Shown here: in pieces, positions 1-6,086 of the stretch
Numbering within the stretch: the stretch's first letter is position 1
Layout of the letters: the number at the start of each line of letters is the position of its first letter
Assembly (NCBI GenBank): GCA_038232935.1
Contig: JBBSMX010000136.1
Location: forward strand, 1 to 11,441
Length of the DNA stretch: 11,441 bases
Direction: 5' to 3'
Source: JBBSMX01 sp038232935
GTDB taxonomy: Bacteria > Bacteroidota > Rhodothermia > Rhodothermales > JANQRZ01
Notes under the pieces: generated by a model
Databases searched by the model: none
The model's input: the letters and a program-made list of their open reading frames with translations, nothing else
What the model was told of the DNA's origin: nothing
Translations under genes and position numbers: made by a program

Positions 1-69
1 CGCTGCGAAGAGGTCGGCGGCGCGGCGCTCGAGTCGAGGGTCGGCGAAGGTGCCCGTGAAGGAGAGCAT
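1..69 (-). CDS. N-terminal fragment of an unidentified protein, cut by the window edge
   Basis: A minus-strand reading frame begins with ATG at 69 and stays open to the window edge, giving 23 residues that start MLSFTGTFADPRLERRAADL. Nearly every codon ends in G or C, as in the clear genes nearby, and a promoter-like sequence lies just upstream. The pattern F-x-D-P-R-L-x-x-R is loosely similar to the start of IS4/Tn5-type transposases, but 23 residues are too few to assign a family and no insertion-sequence end was identified. The gene would be transcribed leftwards, divergent from the small exported protein and the receptor. The existence of a coding start is fairly likely; the function is unknown. 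Confidence 0.5.
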   Translation of the reverse strand, partial: MLSFTGTFADPRLERRAADLFAA

Positions 70-99
70 GGTAACAGCGGATCGTCGTCGGAGACCCCT

Positions 100-128
100 A
101 TCATACTGCACCCGACGAGTTGTGTATA
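100..128 (-). promoter_or_regulatory. Possible sigma-70-like promoter for the left-edge gene
   Basis: Read on the minus strand, TATACA (123-128) is followed after 17 nt by TATGAT (100-105), which lies about 30 nt before the ATG at 69. The -10 hexamer is close to the classical consensus and the -35 matches 4 of 6 positions. The -35 overlaps a perfect 10-bp palindrome GTGTATACAC (122-131) that could bind a dimeric regulator. Bacteroidota promoters often follow a different consensus, so this is only a candidate. Confidence 0.3.
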
Positions 129-173
129 CACCGTAGCCCCGAGGGGAGGAGTTCCTCAACTGCGTACGTCCTA

Positions 174-235
174 TGTCATCCCGAGCGGAGCGCAGCACCG
201 ACGCGGCCATCTCTTCGCACCGGCTCGGGATGACA
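174..235. repeat. 62-nt palindromic repeat element, 13-bp perfect arms
   Basis: TGTCATCCCGAGC (174-186) is repeated as its exact reverse complement GCTCGGGATGACA at 223-235, enclosing 36 nt. Sequences of the form TGTCATCCCGAGCGnAGC are a common style of dispersed intergenic palindrome in bacterial genomes, so this is probably one copy of a genome-wide family. It lies in the divergent gap between the left-edge gene and the small exported protein. No flanking target duplication was seen, and there is no T-run to make it an obvious terminator. Confidence 0.65.
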
Positions 236-269
236 AGAGGAACCGTTTCGCTGAGGCAGAGCGGCCCCG

Positions 270-302
270 GATGTTGCGAAGCGTTCGGCGAGCGGCAACA
301 TC
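270..302. promoter_or_regulatory. Inverted repeat GATGTTGC-N17-GCAACATC upstream of the small exported protein
   Basis: Perfect 8-bp arms lie at 270-277 and 295-302, ending 31 nt before the ATG at 334. This position would suit either a repressor operator or a stem-loop in the 5' leader. Because the downstream genes look metal-related, a metal-sensing regulator is a reasonable guess. The 17-nt spacing is wider than the usual Fur or Zur box, and no known operator is matched. The symmetry is plain in the sequence; the function is inferred. Confidence 0.35.
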
Positions 303-333
303 AGGCGTAGGTTTGCGTTGCACGCTCGACGCC

Positions 334-696
334 ATGACGCCCCGCTTCCGCCATACCGCCGCCTGCCTCGCGCTCGTCGCCCTCCTCGGCGGCGGGCTCG
401 TCGCGCCTGCGGTCCACCAAGCGATGCACGGGCTGGAGCACGCGGCCGCCGCCGCTTCCGCCGCCGCGCAGACCGACCACGTCCACACGGACGGACTGGG
501 CTTCACGGTCTCGCTCGACGGGGTCGGGCTCCATGCGCCCTGTCTCCTGTGCGTCTCTCCGCACGCCGCGCTGCTGGTTCTCCCGGCCCAGGCCTCGGTC
601 ACGGCCGAGTCGCTTCGGGCGCAGGCCCGCCCCATCGCTCCGGCGACGGCGGTCCTCGCGCTCCTTCCCATCCGTGGTCCTCCGGCCGTCGCGTAA
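334..696 (+). CDS. Small exported His-rich protein with a C-x2-C pair (DUF2946-like)
   Basis: The protein has 120 residues from the ATG at 334. An upstream in-frame ATG at 271 would add 21 residues ahead of the signal peptide and overlap the inverted repeat, so the later start is preferred. Residues 1 to about 25 form a signal peptide with basic T-P-R-F-R-H followed by an Ala/Leu core. The mature part is rich in histidine (H28, H32, H36, H49, H51, H67, H77) and contains H-A-P-C70-L-L-C73, then a hydrophobic stretch and a final R-G-P-P. This layout, with central C-x2-C and terminal R-x-P-P, resembles DUF2946 proteins, which often sit beside metal-related TonB receptors. The receptor gene starts 70 nt downstream on the same strand. 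A periplasmic or membrane-associated metal-binding role is inferred. No Shine-Dalgarno sequence is visible. Confidence 0.7.
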   Translation: MTPRFRHTAACLALVALLGGGLVAPAVHQAMHGLEHAAAAASAAAQTDHVHTDGLGFTVSLDGVGLHAPCLLCVSPHAALLVLPAQASVTAESLRAQARPIAPATAVLALLPIRGPPAVA

Positions 697-698
697 CC

Positions 699-750
699 GA
701 GCCCCCGGCTCCTCTACACGACGGTAACCACCCGCCGCTCTCGGGCGGCG
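699..750 (+). promoter_or_regulatory. Two small hairpins in the leader of the TonB receptor gene
   Basis: GAGCC-ccc-GGCTC (699-711) and CGCCGC-tctcgg-GCGGCG (733-750) lie between the small protein's stop codon and the receptor's ribosome binding site. Neither is followed by a T-run, so they are not convincing terminators. They could modulate translation or RNA processing so that the two genes are expressed at different levels. In sequence this rich in GC, small stems also arise by chance. Confidence 0.25.
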
Positions 751-756
751 TACGAC

Positions 757-762
757 GGAGGA
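757..762 (+). promoter_or_regulatory. Shine-Dalgarno sequence of the TonB receptor gene
   Basis: GGAGGA lies 4 nt before the ATG at 767 and fixes that start. It is one of the few clear Shine-Dalgarno sequences in the window; most of the other genes have none. Confidence 0.7.
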
Positions 763-766
763 TCTT

Positions 767-2998
767 ATGAGGACCAGCTTTATTTCGCTGGCGCTGTGCG
801 CGCTGGCATTCACCGCGCAGGCCCAACCCACCCTGCGCGGGCAGATCACAGACCAAGAAACAAGCGAGCCGCTCGTCGGCGTCACGGTCGCGCTCCCCGC
901 CTTCGACACAGGCACGGCGACGGACACGGACGGGCGGTACGAACTCCGGGTCCCCGGCCCGGGCACCATCCGCGTCGTCTTCAGCTACGTCGGCTATCGC
1001 TCCGAAACGCGGACGGTGGCCGTCGGGAGCGAGCCGGTCGTGCTCGACATCCGCCTCGCGCCGACGTTCGTCGAGGCACCGGAGGTGACGGTGACGGCGA
1101 AGGCGCGCGAATCCGACATCCTCTCGACGCCGCAGTCCGTCGCCGTCGTCGGCGCGGCCGGCCTCGCGCGGGCGAGCGGCGGCTCGGCGCTGGAAGCACT
1201 CGACGAGGTGGCGGGCGTCCGCCTCCTCCGCACCGGCCCGGCGATTGCGAAGCCGGTGATCCGAGGGCTCACGGCGCAGCGCGTGCTCGTCGTGCAAGAC
1301 GGCATCCGGCAGGAAGGACAGGGGTGGGGCGACGAGCACGGCCCGGAGATCGGCAGCGCGGACGTGGACCGGATCGAGGTCGTGCGCGGCCCGTCGAGCC
1401 TGCTCTACGGCTCCGACGCGCTCGGCGGCGTCGTCCAAACGACGAGCGACGACCTCTTCGCCCTCACCGACGCGGCGAGCGGCGGGGTGAACGTGCAGGG
1501 GCTGAGCGGGAGTCGCCTCGGGCAGGTCGAGGCCCGGCTCGGAGGGCGCTCCGGCGCGACGGTCTACGAGACCCGCCTCGGCCTCCTCCGCGCGGGCGAC
1601 GTGGCGACACCGGACGGCCTCCTCCCGAACACGGCCCACGAGCAGCGCACGGGCACGCTCCGCCTCGGCCGGGAACTCGGGGCGAGCACCGTCGCGCTCG
1701 ACCTCCAGCACTTCCAGAGCGAGCTCGGCCTGTTCGAGCCCGACGAGTTCGCCGTCGGCGACGACACGGGCGGGCGCTTCGAGATCGGCGACCCGCATCA
1801 GACCATCGTCCACAACCGCGTAGGGCTCCGGGCGAAGGTACCGCTCGGCGAGCACCGGCTCAACCTCGTGACGGGCCTCCAGCAGAACCGACGCCGCGAG
1901 TTCAGCGAAGAGAGCGGCGTGGACCCCGCGCTCTACCTCCGCCTGACGACGGCGACGACGGACCTCCGCCTCCACCACGCTCCGCTCGGCCGGGTGTTCG
2001 GGACGGTCGGCGTGAGCGGGCTGTGGCAGCGGAACGAGACGCTCGCCGACGAGACGCTCATCCCCGGCGGCACGACGCTCGACGGAGCCGTCTACCTCGC
2101 CGAGGAGTGGGTGCTCCCCACGCTCACGCTCTCCGGCGGGACTCGGCTCGACACGCGGCGGCTCGACGTGGACGCGGCACCCGGTCTCGGCGTGGCGGCG
2201 CAGACGCGGAGCTACACCGCGCTCACCGGCGCGCTCGGCGCGGCGTGGCAGCCCCGCGCCGACCTCTCGCTCGGGCTCAACCTCGGCCGGGCGTGGCGGG
2301 CCCCCGTCCTCATTGAGTTGTTTGGCAACGGCGTGCACGAGGGCACCGCGCGGTTCGAGCGGGGCGACCCCGATCTCGTGCCCGAAGCCAGCCTCAGCCT
2401 CGACGGCGTGGTGCGGTACCTCACCCCGCACCTCTTCGCCGAGGTGAGTGGGTTCGTCAACCGGATCGGCGATTACATCTTTCCGCGTCTCACCGGCGAG
2501 GTCGATTCCGCCTCCGGCTTCTTGATTTATGACTACGCGCAGGCCGATGCCCGGCTCGTCGGGGCCGAGTTCCGGCTCGATGTCCACCCGCACGTCGCGC
2601 ACGGCCTCGGGCTACACCTGTCGGGCGATGTCACCGCGGGCACCAACCGCGAGACCGGCACGCCGCTCCCGTTCGTCCCGCCCGCCCGGCTCACGACGGC
2701 CGTCGAGTACCGCACCGACACCTTCGGCCCGGCCTCGGCCGTCGAGCTCCGGTTCGGCCCGACGTTCACCGCTGCGCAGCGCCGCGACGACGTGGACGAG
2801 ATCCCGACCGACAGCTACACCGTATGGGACGCCTCGGCGTCGGCCACGTTCGCGCTCGGCGGCGTCACGCTCCAGCCCGTGCTCGCCGTGGACAACCTGT
2901 TCGACGCGCGCTACGTCGATCCGCTCAGCCGCTTCCGGCCCTTCGGCGTCCCCGCGCCCGGCCGCAGCGTGCAGTTCCGCCTCATTGCGACGTTTTGA
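767..2998 (+). CDS. TonB-dependent outer-membrane receptor with carboxypeptidase-regulatory-like domain
   Basis: This 743-residue protein imports a substrate across the outer membrane using energy from TonB-ExbB-ExbD. Residues 1-20 are a signal peptide ending A-Q-A-Q. Residues 22-97 form a CarboxypepD_reg-like beta-sandwich (L-R-G-Q-I-T-D, V-G-V-T, T-D-T-D-G-R-Y, S-Y-V-G-Y). Residues about 113-226 are the plug domain, with D-G-I-R-Q-E-G-Q-G-W-G-D-E-H-G-P-E-I (178-195) and I-E-V-V-R-G-P-S-S-L-L-Y-G-S-D-A-L-G-G-V (203-222). The rest is a beta-barrel that ends in F-R-L-I-A-T-F, with the expected terminal phenylalanine. The size is normal for the family and no break is seen. It follows the His-rich small protein with a good Shine-Dalgarno sequence, so a metal or metal complex is the favoured substrate. 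That is inferred from context; a siderophore or vitamin is not excluded. There is no SusD partner, which argues against glycan uptake. Confidence 0.93.
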   Translation: MRTSFISLALCALAFTAQAQPTLRGQITDQETSEPLVGVTVALPAFDTGTATDTDGRYELRVPGPGTIRVVFSYVGYRSETRTVAVGSEPVVLDIRLAPTFVEAPEVTVTAKARESDILSTPQSVAVVGAAGLARASGGSALEALDEVAGVRLLRTGPAIAKPVIRGLTAQRVLVVQDGIRQEGQGWGDEHGPEIGSADVDRIEVVRGPSSLLYGSDALGGVVQTTSDDLFALTDAASGGVNVQGLSGSRLGQVEARLGGRSGATVYETRLGLLRAGDVATPDGLLPNTAHEQRTGTLRLGRELGASTVALDLQHFQSELGLFEPDEFAVGDDTGGRFEIGDPHQTIVHNRVGLRAKVPLGEHRLNLVTGLQQNRRREFSEESGVDPALYLRLTTATTDLRLHHAPLGRVFGTVGVSGLWQRNETLADETLIPGGTTLDGAVYLAEEWVLPTLTLSGGTRLDTRRLDVDAAPGLGVAAQTRSYTALTGALGAAWQPRADLSLGLNLGRAWRAPVLIELFGNGVHEGTARFERGDPDLVPEASLSLDGVVRYLTPHLFAEVSGFVNRIGDYIFPRLTGEVDSASGFLIYDYAQADARLVGAEFRLDVHPHVAHGLGLHLSGDVTAGTNRETGTPLPFVPPARLTTAVEYRTDTFGPASAVELRFGPTFTAAQRRDDVDEIPTDSYTVWDASASATFALGGVTLQPVLAVDNLFDARYVDPLSRFRPFGVPAPGRSVQFRLIATF

Positions 2999-3046
2999 GC
3001 GTGCATGAGGGGCTGGCTCTGTACGCGAACGGGGCCGGTCCCTCTG

Positions 3047-3388
3047 TCAGCTTCGGAACAGGAAGTACACGGCGCCGAGCAGGCAGAGCCCGGCCCACAC
3101 GAAATCGAGCTTGAACGGCTGCTGCATGTAGAACACGGCGAACGGCACGAACACGGCGAGCGTGATCACCTCCTGCATGATTTTGAGTTGCGGGAGACTG
3201 AGTGCCGTGAAGCCGATCCGGTTGGCCGGCACCTGGAGCATGTACTCGAAAAACGCCACGCCCCAGCTCAGCAGCGCGGCGACGTACCACGGTTTGTGGT
3301 CCAGCGTCTTGAGGTGGCCGTACCACGCGTACGTCATGAACAGGTTGGAGCCGACGAGCAGCAGGGCAGTCTTGAGAGCGACAGGCAT
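3047..3388 (-). CDS. DUF486 family small membrane protein (DMT-like)
   Basis: This 113-residue protein has four predicted membrane helices at about residues 6-24, 34-52, 69-88 and 94-111. The sequence, including G-S-N-L-F-M-T-Y-A-W-Y-G-H-L, W-G-V-A-F-F-E-Y, Q-V-P-A-N-R-I-G and Q-L-K-I-M-Q-E-V-I-T-L, is the standard form of the DUF486 family, which is related to small drug/metabolite transporters. Length and topology are complete. The substrate is unknown. The gene lies 23 nt beyond the dnaB terminator and converges with the TonB receptor gene (48 nt between stops). No Shine-Dalgarno sequence is visible before its ATG. Its promoter was not identified; limited read-through from dnaB is possible. 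Confidence 0.88.
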   Translation of the reverse strand: MPVALKTALLLVGSNLFMTYAWYGHLKTLDHKPWYVAALLSWGVAFFEYMLQVPANRIGFTALSLPQLKIMQEVITLAVFVPFAVFYMQQPFKLDFVWAGLCLLGAVYFLFRS

Positions 3389-3410
3389 GGGCGTAAAAAA
3401 GACGACCGAT

Positions 3411-3445
3411 AAAAAGAGCCGATACGGCGGGGGCAGTATCGGCTC
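3411..3445 (-). terminator. Intrinsic terminator of the udg-dnaB unit
   Basis: Read on the minus strand, GAGCCGATAC (3436-3445) pairs perfectly with GTATCGGCTC (3416-3425) around a 10-nt C-rich loop, and TTTTT follows directly at 3411-3415. It begins 24 nt after the dnaB stop codon. A second T-run lies at 3395-3400. This is the clearest terminator in the window and separates dnaB from the DUF486 gene. Confidence 0.88.
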
Positions 3446-3469
3446 GGGAAGAAAGGGCAGGCGAACGCC

Positions 3470-6073
3470 TCAGAACGGAGCGTTGCCGGGCTGAGGCAGC
3501 TCCTCGTAGTCGTCGTAGCCGCCGCCGGGGCCGCCGGGCAGCGGTGGCGGCGAGGCGTTGAACGCGTAGCCGGGGTCGTTGCCGTAGTACGTCGTGAGGT
3601 TCTCGAACCGGGCGTACTGGTTCACGAAGGCGAGGCGGACGTTCCCAATCGGCCCGTTGCGCTGCTTGCCGATGATGATCTCGCCGAGCCCGGCGGTCGA
3701 GTTGCCGTTCTCGTCCTGCGTGATCCCGTAGCGCTCGGCGCGGTAGATGAACCCCACCACGTCGGCGTCCTGCTCAATGGAGCCCGACTCGCGGAGGTCC
3801 GAGAGCTGGGGCCGCTTGTCGCCGCCGCGCGTCTCGACGGCGCGCGAGAGCTGGGCGAGGGCGATCACCGGCACGTCGAGCTCCTTCGCGAGGCCTTTGA
3901 GCGAGCGCGAGATCTGGGCGATCTCCTGCTCGCGGTTCGCGTTGCGCGAGTCCGTGGTGCCGTGCATGAGCTGGAGGTAGTCCACGATCACGAGCCCAAT
4001 GTCGTGCTCGGCCTTGAGCCGGCGGCACTTGGCGCGGAGCTCGAGGATGCCCAGCCCGGGCGTGTCGTCCACGAAGATCTTCGCCGCCTCCAGCCGGCCG
4101 GCGGCGCGTGCGAGGAGGGGCCAATCCTCGTCTTTCAGCCGGCCCGTGCGTGCCTTCTGCGCGTCGATCCGCGCCTCGGAGGTCAGCATCCGCTGGGCGA
4201 GCTGGTTGGCGCTCATCTCCAGCGAGAAGATGGCGACGGGCACGCCGTACTGCGGGTGCGTCGCCGCGTTCATCATCGTCGCCAGCGCGAAGGCCGTGTT
4301 GTGCGTGACGGTCCCGTCTTCGAGCAGAAAGAGGTGGTTGCCGTCGAGCGTGAACCCGTAGTAGTCGTCCACACGGTCCTGCTCGACGGTGACACCGGTG
4401 ACGGTCCAGTCGCGGAAGTCGGTCCACGATTCGGCTTTTTTCCGGTCGATGCGGGTAGGGATCTCGTCGACGTTGCCGTTGAAGCGGACGCGCCATACCG
4501 TGCTCTCTGCTCCGGTCTGACACCGCGCCGTCTTCGCTGTCAGCGAGGTCCGGTAGCCGAGCGTGTCACAGAGGAATTTGATCTGCCGGGCGAGCCGCTC
4601 GTTCCGCTGCGTGATCTCGTAGGTCCCGCCGTGCCCCTTGTTGCAGTGCCCGTCGCTGTCGATGAGGCCGGCGAGAAGCTGGAGCCGATGCGCCGTCGCG
4701 TTGGCGAGGTAGGCGTGCGGGATATGCTTGTCGCCGAGCACGCCGAGTTCGCGCAGCGCTGCCTGTAGCGAGGTGTCGCGGTGCGCCTGCGACCGCCCGC
4801 CGGTGATGAGGTACGCTGGGCAGGGACGATCCGTATCGCTCACCCGCACCTCGACGCCCTGCGTGTCGGCGTACGCGTACGCGACCACGTCCTCATCTGT
4901 GTTGTAGATCCGAGCGCTGTCGGACTTCCCATCACCGAGCCAGATGCCGAGGAGGTAGGGATCGACGGGGAGCGGCTGCTCGGCGAACTCGATGGCGACC
5001 TTGTAGCCCTTGTGATCGTTCTTCCACTTTGCCGACCGCGCGCGGTAGTCGCGGACCGAGAGATTGGTGACGCTCCCGCGCGGCTCGCGCCCTTCGCTCC
5101 GGCTCTTTTTGAGCGAGAGGACGTGGCTCTCGTTGACGCGATAATCCATCCCGTGCTTCTGCCGAACCCAGTACATCCGCTCGCGGCCTCGCGCAATCGA
5201 GAGGACGCGGCGCGGCGTCGAGTCGTCACCCATGAGGAGGTCGCCCGTCCGTACCTCTTCTACTGCCTTCACCGTCCCATCGAATAGCAGCACGCGGGTA
5301 CCCTTGCCGAGGCATTTTCCCATGGAGGGCCGCGCGGCGATGATGATGAGGTCGGACTTCTGCCAGCCGCCCGTCATGTCGTCGAGGGCGTGGAAGCCGG
5401 AGGGGACGCCGGTGATGCCGCCGTCGCGGTGGCTGAGCGCTTCGAGCTGCTTGAACGTCTCCATCACGACCTCGCTCATCGAGCGGCTCCCCTTGCGGAG
5501 CTGGCTCTCGGAGATCTGGAAGATGTCGCGCTCGGCGCGGTCGAGCAGGTCGAAGGCGTCGGTGCCGGGGTCGTAGGCCTCGCCGACCGTCGTCGTCATC
5601 GTCTCGATCATCTGCCGGAGCAGGCTCTTCTCGGCGATGATGCGGGCGTGGTACTCGACGTTGGCCGCGCTCGCGACGCGTGTGGTCAGTTCGGAGAGGT
5701 AGTAGCCGCCGATGTTCTCGAACTCGCCGCGCCGCTTGAGCTCCTCGGTGAGCGTGATGAGGTCCACGGGGTTGCCGCGCTCGAAGAGGCCGAGCATGGC
5801 CCCGTAGATCCGCTGGTGGCGGCCGTCGTAGAAGGCCTCGGAGGGCAGGATCTCGATGGCTTTCGGGATCGCCTCGCGCTCGATGAGCATGGCCCCGAGC
5901 ACGGACTGCTCGACGTCCACGGCCTGGGGCGGGACGCGCCCGGCCTGCTCGTGCAGGGCGACGACGTTGGCGCGGCTCCGGCCGCCGCGCTGGCCCGTGA
6001 ACTTGCTGAGCGGGAAGGTGCCGCCTTCTTCGATGCGGAGGGGACGCTGCTGGGGTCCGTCCTGATCGGCCAT
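3470..6073 (-). CDS. dnaB: Replicative DNA helicase DnaB, interrupted by an in-frame intein
   Basis: DnaB is the hexameric 5'-3' helicase that unwinds DNA at the replication fork. The precursor has 867 residues; removing the intein (254-592) leaves a 528-residue helicase of normal size. Residues 1 to about 45 are a polar extension. The N-terminal DnaB domain starts at P-P-Q-A-V-D-V-E-Q-S-V-L-G-A-M-L (48-63). Walker A, A-R-P-S-M-G-K (247-253), is rejoined to T593 by splicing. Walker B is V-I-V-D-Y-L-Q-L-M (695-703, D698). A-L-A-Q-L-S-R-A-V-E-T-R (738-749), R-E-S-G-S-I-E-Q-D (761-769) and G-K-Q-R-N-G-P (802-808) complete the RecA-like core. The tail is rich in Gly and Pro. The gene begins 13 nt after the uracil-DNA glycosylase stop codon with no Shine-Dalgarno sequence, so the two are probably co-transcribed. 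The precursor cannot form a normal ATP site until the intein is removed. Confidence 0.97.
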   Translation of the reverse strand: MADQDGPQQRPLRIEEGGTFPLSKFTGQRGGRSRANVVALHEQAGRVPPQAVDVEQSVLGAMLIEREAIPKAIEILPSEAFYDGRHQRIYGAMLGLFERGNPVDLITLTEELKRRGEFENIGGYYLSELTTRVASAANVEYHARIIAEKSLLRQMIETMTTTVGEAYDPGTDAFDLLDRAERDIFQISESQLRKGSRSMSEVVMETFKQLEALSHRDGGITGVPSGFHALDDMTGGWQKSDLIIIAARPSMGKCLGKGTRVLLFDGTVKAVEEVRTGDLLMGDDSTPRRVLSIARGRERMYWVRQKHGMDYRVNESHVLSLKKSRSEGREPRGSVTNLSVRDYRARSAKWKNDHKGYKVAIEFAEQPLPVDPYLLGIWLGDGKSDSARIYNTDEDVVAYAYADTQGVEVRVSDTDRPCPAYLITGGRSQAHRDTSLQAALRELGVLGDKHIPHAYLANATAHRLQLLAGLIDSDGHCNKGHGGTYEITQRNERLARQIKFLCDTLGYRTSLTAKTARCQTGAESTVWRVRFNGNVDEIPTRIDRKKAESWTDFRDWTVTGVTVEQDRVDDYYGFTLDGNHLFLLEDGTVTHNTAFALATMMNAATHPQYGVPVAIFSLEMSANQLAQRMLTSEARIDAQKARTGRLKDEDWPLLARAAGRLEAAKIFVDDTPGLGILELRAKCRRLKAEHDIGLVIVDYLQLMHGTTDSRNANREQEIAQISRSLKGLAKELDVPVIALAQLSRAVETRGGDKRPQLSDLRESGSIEQDADVVGFIYRAERYGITQDENGNSTAGLGEIIIGKQRNGPIGNVRLAFVNQYARFENLTTYYGNDPGYAFNASPPPLPGGPGGGYDDYEELPQPGNAPF
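4298..5314 (-). mobile_element. Intein with LAGLIDADG homing endonuclease inside DnaB
   Basis: This 339-residue protein-splicing element covers precursor residues 254-592. It starts C254-L-G-K-G-T-R-V and ends V-T-H591-N592, followed by T593 as the first C-extein residue, so the terminal splicing residues are all present. Block B is Y-R-V-N314-E-S-H317: the histidine is kept, but the usual threonine of T-x-x-H is asparagine. Two dodecapeptide motifs, L-L-G-I-W-L-G-D381-G and L-A-G-L-I-D-S-D474-G, retain their acidic residues, so the homing endonuclease looks intact. Block F/G reads D-D-Y-Y-G-F-T-L-D-G-N-H-L-F-L-L. Insertion is between K and T of the Walker A motif. By eye, codon use is only slightly less GC-biased than in the exteins, with a few A/T runs (for example 4435-4441 and 5104-5109). 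Confidence 0.96.
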
Positions 6074-6086
6074 AGGGAGGGTGGGT

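Noticed and set aside
271..333. Earlier ATG of the small exported protein
   Set aside because: It would put 21 residues ahead of the signal peptide and lies within the inverted repeat at 270-302.
599..2602. 667-residue open frame antisense to the TonB receptor gene
   Set aside because: It is Arg/Glu/Ala/Val-rich low-complexity translation, as expected opposite a GC-rich gene; the plus-strand frame has full receptor domains.
3007..3044. Possible two-way terminator between the TonB receptor and DUF486 genes
   Set aside because: Only a 5-bp GAGGG/CCCTC stem with a long loop and no T-run could be found.
3962..4768. 268-residue plus-strand frame opposite the dnaB intein and C-extein
   Set aside because: Composition is typical of an antisense shadow and it crosses the intein boundary; the minus strand carries all helicase and intein motifs.
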